A DNA stretch of 11,796 bases from CAYRTV01 sp046483285. Lineage in GTDB: Bacteria; Acidobacteriota; Aminicenantia; Aminicenantales; Aminicenantaceae. The position numbers and the translations under genes are program-made. This document shows positions 6,451 through 11,796 of this stretch, in pieces; positions within the stretch are counted from its first letter, which is position 1; every line of letters begins with the position of its first letter. The notes under the pieces are model-generated. The model worked only from the letters and a program-made list of their open reading frames with translations. It was not told the origin of the DNA and made no database searches. The stretch lies in NCBI GenBank assembly GCA_046483285.1, contig JAWODN010000060.1:1-11796 (forward strand), written 5' to 3'.

Positions 6451-7344
6451 ATGGTCAACCTTAAAGCCAAGCTCAGCCGGACGCGGAACATCTTCAGGGA
6501 TAAAATTGAAGACATGCTCAAAAGTCCTCAAGACAGGGGGAAAATCCTGGATGATTTCACCGAGATTCTGCTCCTGTCGGATGCCGGGGTGCCCACCACG
6601 GAAAAAATCATTCAAGCCGTCCGGGAAAAAACCCGGAAATCCGATACTTTCAGCGCTGTAAAAAAAGCTCTGGAAGATGAAATCACTGACCTGCTGAAGA
6701 AAGGGAACAGGGACCTCAACCTGAATCCCGCCGGCAGGACCGTTATCATGTTCGTCGGGGTCAACGGCGGCGGGAAAACCACTTCGCTGGCTAAACTGGC
6801 CCATAAATTAAAAGAAGAAGGGCAATCGATTCTGATGGTGGCGGCCGACACATTCAGAGCCGCCGCGCAGGAGCAATTATCCCAATGGGGGAAAAGCCTC
6901 AGCCTTCCGGTCATAACCGGTCAATATAAAGCGGACCCGGCCGCCGTGGTTTTCGATTCCATTCAGTCCTTCAAGGCCAAACAGTTTGATACGCTTTTGA
7001 TAGACACGGCGGGCCGGCTTCATACCGATACCAATCTGATGAATGAACTGGAAAAAATAAAAAGAGCCGCGTCCCGTCATATTCAGGGAGCTCCTCATGA
7101 AACCCTGCTGGTTCTGGATGCGAGCATCGGGCAGAACGCTCTTTTCCAGGCCAGGGAATTCCTTAAATTCTCAGGACTCACCGGAATATTTCTCTCCAAG
7201 CTTGACGGGACGGCCAAGGGCGGCAGTGTTCTGGGCATTGTGAATGAATGCAGTCTCCCCGTCAAATTCATCGGAACCGGTGAAAAAAAAGACGATATTC
7301 TCCCTTTTTCTCCAGAGCAGTTCACGGCGGCTCTTCTGTCATGA
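6451..7344 (+). CDS. ftsY: Signal recognition particle receptor FtsY
   Basis: 297 residues: the short NG form with no long acidic A domain. The N domain (about 1-90) begins LKAKLSRTRNIF. The G domain has the P-loop GVNGGGKTT (103-111), DTFRAAA (133-139), DTAGR (185-189), SKLDGTAKGG (249-258) and the closing GTGEKKDD (275-282) typical of FtsY rather than Ffh. There is no M domain, which also excludes Ffh. It is a GTPase that docks SRP-bound ribosomes at the inner membrane. The start at 6451 fits the N-domain edge of homologues. There is no Shine-Dalgarno, and the promoter leaves almost no leader, so a leaderless message is likely. The stop overlaps the ribD start (ATGA, 7341-7344). Confidence 0.96.
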   Translation: MVNLKAKLSRTRNIFRDKIEDMLKSPQDRGKILDDFTEILLLSDAGVPTTEKIIQAVREKTRKSDTFSAVKKALEDEITDLLKKGNRDLNLNPAGRTVIMFVGVNGGGKTTSLAKLAHKLKEEGQSILMVAADTFRAAAQEQLSQWGKSLSLPVITGQYKADPAAVVFDSIQSFKAKQFDTLLIDTAGRLHTDTNLMNELEKIKRAASRHIQGAPHETLLVLDASIGQNALFQAREFLKFSGLTGIFLSKLDGTAKGGSVLGIVNECSLPVKFIGTGEKKDDILPFSPEQFTAALLS

Positions 7345-8441
7345 ATAACTCACACGACCGGGCGTACATGCGCATGGCGTATTCCCTGGCGGGAAAAGCC
7401 CTGGGATGGACCAGCCCCAATCCCTATGTGGGCGCGGTGGTGGTGAAAGGCCGTCGGATTTTGGGGTGCGGATATCACGAAAAGCCGGGCCGGCCCCACG
7501 CTGAAGCCGCGGCCCTGGATATGGCCGGCGCCCAGGCCCGGGGAAGCACGCTTTACCTCACCCTCGAACCCTGCACTCACTGGGGAAGGACACCTCCCTG
7601 CGTGGATAAAATCCTGGAATCCGGGGTCAAAAGGGCGGTTATCTCCGACCTGGATCCCAATCCGGTGGTTCATTCACGGGGAGTGGAAAAAATGAAAGCC
7701 GCCGGAATCCAAGTCCAATGGGGCCTGATGAAAGAAAGAAACCGCCGCCTCAATGAGGCGTATTTTAAATTCATCACCCGGCGGATTCCTTTCGTCACTT
7801 TGAAGGCCGCTCTGTCCCTGGACGGAAAGCTTGCCGCCCGCACTGGAGATTCGCAATGGATCTCAGGAAAAGCCGCCCGGAATCACATCCATCTTTTGCG
7901 GGGGGAACACGACGCCGTTTTGGTGGGAGCGGGAACCCTTTTAGCCGATAAGCCCCGCCTGACCGTCCGGCACCCCAGTTGGGGGAACAAGCCCATCACC
8001 CGGGTTGTCCTGGATTCGGCTTTGTGTTTTCCTCTGGATGCCCCGGTTTTAAAAACTCAAAAACAAGGGGATATTCTGGTTTACACCCTCTCCGGCGCTG
8101 ATTCTGAGAAAGTCCGGATTCTGCGCGACAACGGGGTGAAGGTTATCCCGCTGCAAGATCAGTCCCATCCGCTTAACCTTCAGGAAATCCTGCGCTCCCT
8201 CGGGGGGAGAGGGATATCGAGTGTGCTGGTGGAAGGCGGAGGCCGCATTCATACCTCTTTTCTGGACCGCCGTCTGGCGGACAAAGCGCTTTTCATTTTA
8301 TCCCCCATGCTGATCGGGGGGCGCCTGTCTCCGGGACTGTATCAGGGGGAAGGCGCCGGCCGGATAAAAAACGCCCTGCGTCTCAAGCACACCCGGATTT
8401 TTCAACTGCAGGAAGATTTGATCATGGAAGGATATTTTTAA
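7341..8441 (+). CDS. ribD: Bifunctional riboflavin biosynthesis deaminase/reductase RibD
   Basis: 366 residues, the usual length of the fused enzyme. The N-terminal cytidine-deaminase-like domain (about 1-145) carries HAE (53-55) and PC...PPC (C78, C87), the zinc ligands and proton-shuttle Glu, within LEPCTHWGRTPPCVD. The C-terminal reductase domain (about 146-366) begins VTLKAALSLDGKLA and has DSQWISG, VGAGTLLADKPRLTVR and VEGGGRIHTSF. The protein deaminates 2,5-diamino-6-ribosylamino-pyrimidinone 5'-phosphate and then reduces the ribosyl side chain with NADPH. Its start overlaps the ftsY stop by ATGA and its stop overlaps the ribE start (TAATG), so translation is coupled on both sides. Confidence 0.96.
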   Translation: MNNSHDRAYMRMAYSLAGKALGWTSPNPYVGAVVVKGRRILGCGYHEKPGRPHAEAAALDMAGAQARGSTLYLTLEPCTHWGRTPPCVDKILESGVKRAVISDLDPNPVVHSRGVEKMKAAGIQVQWGLMKERNRRLNEAYFKFITRRIPFVTLKAALSLDGKLAARTGDSQWISGKAARNHIHLLRGEHDAVLVGAGTLLADKPRLTVRHPSWGNKPITRVVLDSALCFPLDAPVLKTQKQGDILVYTLSGADSEKVRILRDNGVKVIPLQDQSHPLNLQEILRSLGGRGISSVLVEGGGRIHTSFLDRRLADKALFILSPMLIGGRLSPGLYQGEGAGRIKNALRLKHTRIFQLQEDLIMEGYF

Positions 8442-9025
8442 TGTTTACCGGAATCATCAAACACACCGGCAGATTCATGTCGTACCGCTCGGGAAAAAGC
8501 GAGGCTGTCATTGAAGTCCCGGAGCCTTTGAGGGGATCCCGCCTGGGAGAAAGCCTGGCTGTCAACGGAGTCTGTCTGAGTGTTGAGAAAAAAGGCGGAA
8601 AAAACCTGCACTTTCACCTCAGCCGGGAGACCCTGGATAAAAGCAATCTGGGGAAACTTCGATACGGGGCCTCCCTGAACCTGGAGACGCCTCTCACCTT
8701 GTCTCAGCCTTTGAGCGGACACCTGGTGACGGGACACATCGACGGGACGGGGAAAATCCTGGACATCCGCGCCCGCGGAGCCGGCAAACGCCTCTCTGTT
8801 TCATTTCCCCGGGAGCTGCAGCCCTATTTCATCCTGAAAGGATCGGTGGCCGTCAACGGAGTGAGTTTAACCATAGCCGCCCTGAATCAGGAGCGGTTTG
8901 AAACTGAAATCATCCCCTTGACTTGGAAAGACACCAACCTGTCCTCTCTCCGCCGGGCGGAGGAAGTCAACCTGGAATGTGACATAATCGGGAAATATGT
9001 GTATAATTGGACGGTTAAAAAATAA
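8441..9025 (+). CDS. ribE: Riboflavin synthase alpha subunit RibE
   Basis: 194 residues with the two tandem lumazine-binding beta-barrels of this family. The first begins MFTGIIKHTGRF and contains LAVNGVCLSV. The second begins around residue 93-98 (HLVTGHIDGTGKI) and contains VAVNGVSLTI. The enzyme acts as a trimer that dismutates two molecules of 6,7-dimethyl-8-ribityllumazine to riboflavin. AAGGA, about nine bases before the ATG inside the ribD end, acts as ribosome binding site. The start shares one base with the ribD stop. The 3' end of the gene doubles as a likely promoter for ribBA (8979-9007). The lumazine-producing partner RibH is not encoded in the window. Confidence 0.95.
   Translation: MFTGIIKHTGRFMSYRSGKSEAVIEVPEPLRGSRLGESLAVNGVCLSVEKKGGKNLHFHLSRETLDKSNLGKLRYGASLNLETPLTLSQPLSGHLVTGHIDGTGKILDIRARGAGKRLSVSFPRELQPYFILKGSVAVNGVSLTIAALNQERFETEIIPLTWKDTNLSSLRRAEEVNLECDIIGKYVYNWTVKK
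8979..9007 (+). promoter_or_regulatory. Probable internal promoter for ribBA within the end of ribE
   Basis: GTGACA (8979-8984, five of six matches) and TATAAT (9002-9007, six of six) are separated by 17 bases. The predicted start near 9014 leaves a leader of about 30 bases that holds GAGGA (9034-9038), six bases before the ribBA ATG. It lies in coding sequence for the ribE tail, so chance is possible, but score and placement fit separate ribBA expression. No FMN riboswitch is visible before any of the rib genes. Confidence 0.45.
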
Positions 9026-9044
9026 TACCTCCTGAGGAAATCCA

Positions 9045-10259
9045 ATGAACCAACCCGCGTTCCAATCCGTTGAAAATGCTATCAAAACCATAAAAGCCGG
9101 CAAACTTATTATCATTGTGGATGATGAAGACCGGGAAAACGAAGGCGACCTCATGGCGGCCGCGGAGAAAGTCACTCCCGATATCATTAATTTCATGGCT
9201 AAGCACGCCCGGGGGTTGATTTGTCTTTCATTGACCGGAGAGCGGCTTAAGCAGCTTGACCTCCCGCTTATGGTTCAAGAAAACACCGCCCTTTTTCAAA
9301 CCGCTTTTACCGTTTCCATTGACGCCAAAAAGGGGATCACCACCGGGATTTCCGCTTACGACCGGGCCAAAACCATAAAAACCGCTATTGATCCCGGGGC
9401 CGAACCCTCCGACCTGGTGCGCCCGGGGCATATCTTTCCCCTGCAGGCCCAGGAAGGCGGCGTTTTAAAACGGGCCGGACAGACCGAGGCCTCCGTGGAC
9501 ATCAGCCGCCTGGCGGGATTGATGCCGGCCGGAGTTATTTGCGAAATCATGAATGAGGACGGAACCATGGCCAGAATGCCCCAGCTGCGGGAATTCAGCC
9601 TCAAGTATGACATCCCCATTCTTACCGTGGCCGATTTGATCAAATTCCGCATGCAAAAGGAAATTCTGATCCGAAAAATCGAAGAGGCCGACCTGCCCAC
9701 CCGGTTCGGTGATTTCCGGATCATGGTTTTTGAAGACGCCATTCAGCACGAACATCACATCGCATTAGTTAAAGGCACCATTGAAAAGGACCAACCCACA
9801 TTGGTTCGGGCCCACTCCCAATGCTTGACCGGAGACACGTTCGGATCTTCCCGCTGCGACTGCGGGGATCAGCTCCACAGCTCTATGGAATTGGTGGAAA
9901 AGGCCGGCCGGGGTGTGATCCTCTACATGATCAACCAAGAGGGCCGGGGCATCGGCTTGACCAACAAAATAAAGGCGTATGCTTTCCAGGACAAAGGCGC
10001 GGACACCGTTGAGGCCAACCGAAAACTTGGATTCAAGCCCGATCAGCGCGATTACGGCATAGGAGCACAGATCCTTGTTGCCCTCGGTGTGAGAAAGATC
10101 CGTCTCATCACCAATAATCCGCGTAAATTCATCGGTCTGAGCGGTTATGGTCTTGAAATCGTCGAACGGACACCCATTGAAATCAAGCCCAACAAATCCA
10201 ACCGCAGCTATCTCAAGTGCAAAAAAGAAAAAATGGGTCACCTCTTAGAACAAGTCTGA
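9045..10259 (+). CDS. ribBA: Bifunctional RibBA: DHBP synthase / GTP cyclohydrolase II (RibB site has a His-to-Gln change)
   Basis: 404 residues. The RibB domain (about 1-205) has DDEDRENEGD (26-35), HARGLICLSL, PGHIFPLQA (128-135) and AGVICEIMNEDGTMAR. It converts ribulose 5-phosphate to dihydroxybutanone phosphate. In the conserved GHTEA motif the His, which binds a catalytic Mg in the E. coli enzyme (H153), is Gln146 here (codon CAG, 9480-9482). The RibA domain (about 210-404) has the zinc cysteines C260, C271 and C273 (HSQCLTGD...RCDCG), NQEGRGIGL (298-306) and DYGIGAQIL, and looks fully active in opening GTP. The gene follows ribE by 19 bases with a good ribosome binding site (9034-9038) and may have its own promoter. 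Whether the Gln variant keeps RibB activity cannot be told from sequence. Confidence 0.95.
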   Translation: MNQPAFQSVENAIKTIKAGKLIIIVDDEDRENEGDLMAAAEKVTPDIINFMAKHARGLICLSLTGERLKQLDLPLMVQENTALFQTAFTVSIDAKKGITTGISAYDRAKTIKTAIDPGAEPSDLVRPGHIFPLQAQEGGVLKRAGQTEASVDISRLAGLMPAGVICEIMNEDGTMARMPQLREFSLKYDIPILTVADLIKFRMQKEILIRKIEEADLPTRFGDFRIMVFEDAIQHEHHIALVKGTIEKDQPTLVRAHSQCLTGDTFGSSRCDCGDQLHSSMELVEKAGRGVILYMINQEGRGIGLTNKIKAYAFQDKGADTVEANRKLGFKPDQRDYGIGAQILVALGVRKIRLITNNPRKFIGLSGYGLEIVERTPIEIKPNKSNRSYLKCKKEKMGHLLEQV

Positions 10260-10303
10260 ACCGCTCCCATGCCCGCAAGAAAACGATTTTTTATGAATTC
10301 ATC

Positions 10304-10804
10304 ATGAGCAGGCTAAAAACCCCTCCCCCTGAAAAGCCGTCCCTGCGCCATATTAAAAAACGGCTCAGCTCCGCGGCTCCGGAGGACCGGGCCGCCATAA
10401 TCCGCGAATCAGCGGGTTCCGCTTCCACCCAATCGCTCTTATGGGACTTATTAGAGGACCCCGATGATAAAATACGGAGTCTTGCCGTTAAAGAATTGTC
10501 CGGGTGCGGACGGCTGAACCCCGCCGAAATCACAAAAAAGCTGAGCCATCCCCAGTGGTTCATCAAATGCGCGGCCCTGGATATAATCGGGAAGATGAAA
10601 GATCCCGATTATCTGGAAAATTTAACCCCCCTCATCCAGGACCGCAATGCAGAAGTCAGAAAAACCACCGCCCGGATATTGGGAGAAATCGGAGGCCGGA
10701 ATGCCGAAAAACTGCTGATACCGCTGCTGCGGGATAAAAGCCTCTTTGTCAAAACGGAAGCGGAAAAATCCATCGCTAAGATCAGCCGTCTCAAATTCAC
10801 CTGA
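10304..10804 (+). CDS. Small HEAT-repeat protein of unknown function
   Basis: 166 residues from ATG 10304. After a basic, proline-rich N-terminus (SRLKTPPPEKPSLRHIKKRL) come about four HEAT-like helical pairs. Examples are SLLWDLLEDPDDKIRSLAVKEL, then HPQWFIKCAALDIIGKM, then LTPLIQDRNAEVRKTTARILGEIGG and LLIPLLRDKSLFVKTEAEKSIAKI. There is no signal peptide or membrane helix, so it is probably cytoplasmic. Such repeats usually make protein contacts; the partner is unknown. An upstream in-frame ATG at 10217 would overlap ribBA by 43 bases and add 29 residues without repeat character, so I prefer 10304, 44 bases after ribBA. No clear Shine-Dalgarno is present. It occupies the place where ribH and nusB often sit in riboflavin operons, but it resembles neither. 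Confidence 0.75.
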   Translation: MSRLKTPPPEKPSLRHIKKRLSSAAPEDRAAIIRESAGSASTQSLLWDLLEDPDDKIRSLAVKELSGCGRLNPAEITKKLSHPQWFIKCAALDIIGKMKDPDYLENLTPLIQDRNAEVRKTTARILGEIGGRNAEKLLIPLLRDKSLFVKTEAEKSIAKISRLKFT

Positions 10805-10805
10805 C

Positions 10806-10835
10806 AAAAACCCCCATGGCTCCGGGGCGGCCATG
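10806..10835 (-). terminator. Likely intrinsic terminator of the murJ-dtd transcript
   Basis: CATGGC (10815-10820) pairs with GCCATG (10830-10835); an alternative is CCCC (10812-10815) with GGGG (10824-10827). Read on the minus strand, the stem is followed by G residues and five Ts (10810-10806). It lies 29 bases after the dtd stop and directly after the convergent HEAT gene, the right place to separate the two. Confidence 0.45.
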
Positions 10836-10841
10836 ATTCCC

Positions 10842-10878
10842 AGCAGGGGATATTTCACTTCGCTCAGGATGACAAAAT
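10842..10878 (-). repeat. Copy of a widespread dispersed repeat overlapping the dtd 3' end
   Basis: The minus strand reads GTCATCCTGAGCGAAG followed by TGAAATATCCCC. From memory, very similar GTCATCCTGAGCGAAG...GAAGGATCT elements are scattered between genes in many unrelated bacterial genomes. Here the TGA within the element is the dtd stop codon (10866-10864), so the last residues of Dtd come from the repeat. I cannot confirm further copies, because none other lies in the window. Confidence 0.45.
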
Positions 10879-11301
10879 AAATGTCACCGGGCCCTCGTTG
10901 ACTAAATGGACCTCCATCACAGCTCTGAACCGGCCGGTGGAAACAGAAAATCCCCGGTCTCTTATATACCGGACCAAGGCCTGGAATAATTTATCCGCTT
11001 TTTCCGGCTCTTCGGCGTTGTCAAAACTCGGCCGCCTGCCTTTTTTCACAGACCCGGCCAGAGTGAACTGGGAGACCGCCAGGACTTCCCCCCCCACATC
11101 CTGAAGCGAAAGATTCATTTTTCCGTCCTTGTCGGGGAATATTCTCAGACCGGTGATTTTATCAGACAGAAACCGGGCATCCTCATCCGTATCCCCCTTT
11201 TCCACTCCCACCAGCAGGCATATTCCAGACTGAATGCAAGCGATTTCCTGAGACTCGACTTCCACTGAAGCCCTTTTAACTTTTTGCATCACTATTTTCA
11301 T
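10864..11301 (-). CDS. dtd: D-aminoacyl-tRNA deacylase Dtd
   Basis: 145 residues, the usual size. The start MKIVMQKVKRASVEV and the motifs VSQFTLA (76-82), KKGRRPSFD (86-94) and VNEGPVT (134-140) are those of Dtd. The SQFTLA and NxGPxT segments of the two subunits form the active site at the dimer interface. The enzyme hydrolyses D-amino acids, and glycine mischarged on tRNA-Ala, from tRNA and so protects translation. It overlaps murJ by ATGA (11298-11301). A ribosome binding site GAGGA (11312-11308) lies inside the murJ end, six bases from the ATG, where it may be masked in a hairpin. The C-terminal SS and stop codon fall in a repeat-like sequence. Confidence 0.96.
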   Translation of the reverse strand: MKIVMQKVKRASVEVESQEIACIQSGICLLVGVEKGDTDEDARFLSDKITGLRIFPDKDGKMNLSLQDVGGEVLAVSQFTLAGSVKKGRRPSFDNAEEPEKADKLFQALVRYIRDRGFSVSTGRFRAVMEVHLVNEGPVTFILSS

Positions 11302-11796
11302 CTGATATCCTCATCAGGATTCACCGCCTCACGCCGGGAAAAAATAAGCTTCAAGCTCCGCAGGTCGTCCCGGTTTATAACCAGGCTCACCACAGTGTAA
11401 ATCACAATCCCCAATCCAACGCCGGCGGCGAGCCGGATGATTTTCCCCAAAACATCCGCGTCCTGATAGCCCAGGGCACCGAATCCCCACAGCACCCCCG
11501 CCCCCATAACCACGGCGGCTGCGATCGACTTCAAAACCGAAGGCAAAAACTTCTTTTTATCCACAGCCCCGATCCTTTTTTCCAGGAGATGATACAGGGC
11601 CAGGAAGTTGAAAACAGAGGAAATGGACAAGGCCAGGGCGATTCCGCCCACCTGAAGAGGCCCCATCAAAAGAAAAGAAAGAAAGACATAAAGAACCATG
11701 ACCAGAGAAGCGACAATCACCGGGGTGCGGGTGTCTTTTAATGAAAAAAACGCCGGAGCCAAAATTTTCACTCCGGAAATAAACGGCAGGCCGAGG
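11298..11796 (-). CDS. murJ: Lipid II flippase MurJ (MviN), C-terminal part (cut by window edge)
   Basis: 165 residues read in from the window edge. LAPAFFSLKDTRTPV near the start is the conserved MurJ/MviN segment (KVLAPAFYA..DTRTPV in homologues). It is followed by hydrophobic helices such as IVASLVMVLYVFLSFLLMG, GIALALSISSVFNFLALYHLL, SIAAAVVMGAGVLWGFG and AAGVGLGIVIYTVVSLVI, the last transmembrane segments of the fold. MurJ flips the peptidoglycan precursor lipid II across the inner membrane. A GTG at 11771-11769 could be taken for a start, but the frame is open to the edge and the family motif begins upstream of it, so it is an internal valine. The stop overlaps the dtd start by ATGA. 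Confidence 0.92.
   Translation of the reverse strand, partial: LGLPFISGVKILAPAFFSLKDTRTPVIVASLVMVLYVFLSFLLMGPLQVGGIALALSISSVFNFLALYHLLEKRIGAVDKKKFLPSVLKSIAAAVVMGAGVLWGFGALGYQDADVLGKIIRLAAGVGLGIVIYTVVSLVINRDDLRSLKLIFSRREAVNPDEDIR
11307..11320 (-). promoter_or_regulatory. Hairpin masking the dtd ribosome binding site
   Basis: On the minus strand, ATCCT (11320-11316) pairs with AGGAT (11311-11307) around the loop GATG. The 3' arm contains the AGGA of the dtd Shine-Dalgarno. Ribosomes finishing murJ would open it, which fits translational coupling across the ATGA junction. The stem is only five base pairs, so the effect may be modest. Confidence 0.4.

Noticed and set aside
10217..10303. Upstream ATG (10217) as start of the HEAT-repeat protein
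   Set aside because: It would overlap ribBA by 43 bases, with added residues that are the shadow of the RibBA tail; ATG 10304 gives a compact repeat protein.
10269..10307. 12-codon ORF (MPARKRFFMNSS) between ribBA and the HEAT gene, ending by ATGA on the HEAT start
   Set aside because: Too short to support as a gene; no ribosome binding site. It may only help re-initiation at 10304.

Overview
The window carries ordinary, well-conserved bacterial core genes. The complete lipopolysaccharide (LPS) bridge and ATPase genes, together with sigma-54, point to a diderm (Gram-negative) bacterium. GC content is moderate and genes are tightly packed. Which phylum is uncertain; an uncultured Acidobacteriota/Aminicenantes-like or deltaproteobacterial-type lineage would fit, but that is inference only. 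No phage, transposase, CRISPR array, tRNA or rRNA is visible.

Layout. Minus strand, 1-6155: recJ, then a short structured spacer with its own promoter and a possible 34-codon ORF, then a fused lptC/lptA-type gene, lptB, rpoN and the beginning of hpf (cut by the window edge). This is the classical LPS export / sigma-54 / ribosome hibernation cluster, but with LptC and LptA merged into one 631-residue protein. A 295-bp divergent spacer (6156-6450) holds repeats, a GC-rich hairpin and a perfect-consensus promoter for ftsY. Plus strand, 6451-10804: ftsY, ribD, ribE, ribBA and a small HEAT-repeat protein, mostly overlapping or nearly so. ribBA probably has an additional promoter inside the end of ribE. 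Minus strand again, 10864-11796: dtd and the C-terminal part of murJ, overlapping by ATGA and converging on the HEAT gene.

Functionally, RibD, RibE and RibBA supply every riboflavin pathway enzyme except lumazine synthase (RibH), which is not in the window. FtsY serves co-translational membrane targeting, LptCA/LptB and MurJ serve envelope construction, RecJ serves DNA repair, and Dtd serves translation quality control.

The most interesting observations are small. The LptC-LptA fusion is expanded. Two promoters lie so close to start codons that the messages would be leaderless. There is a structured recJ-lptC leader with a micro-ORF. The conserved metal-binding His of the RibB domain of RibBA is replaced by Gln. 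The end of dtd appears to be formed by a dispersed repeat. I found no convincing new multi-gene system.
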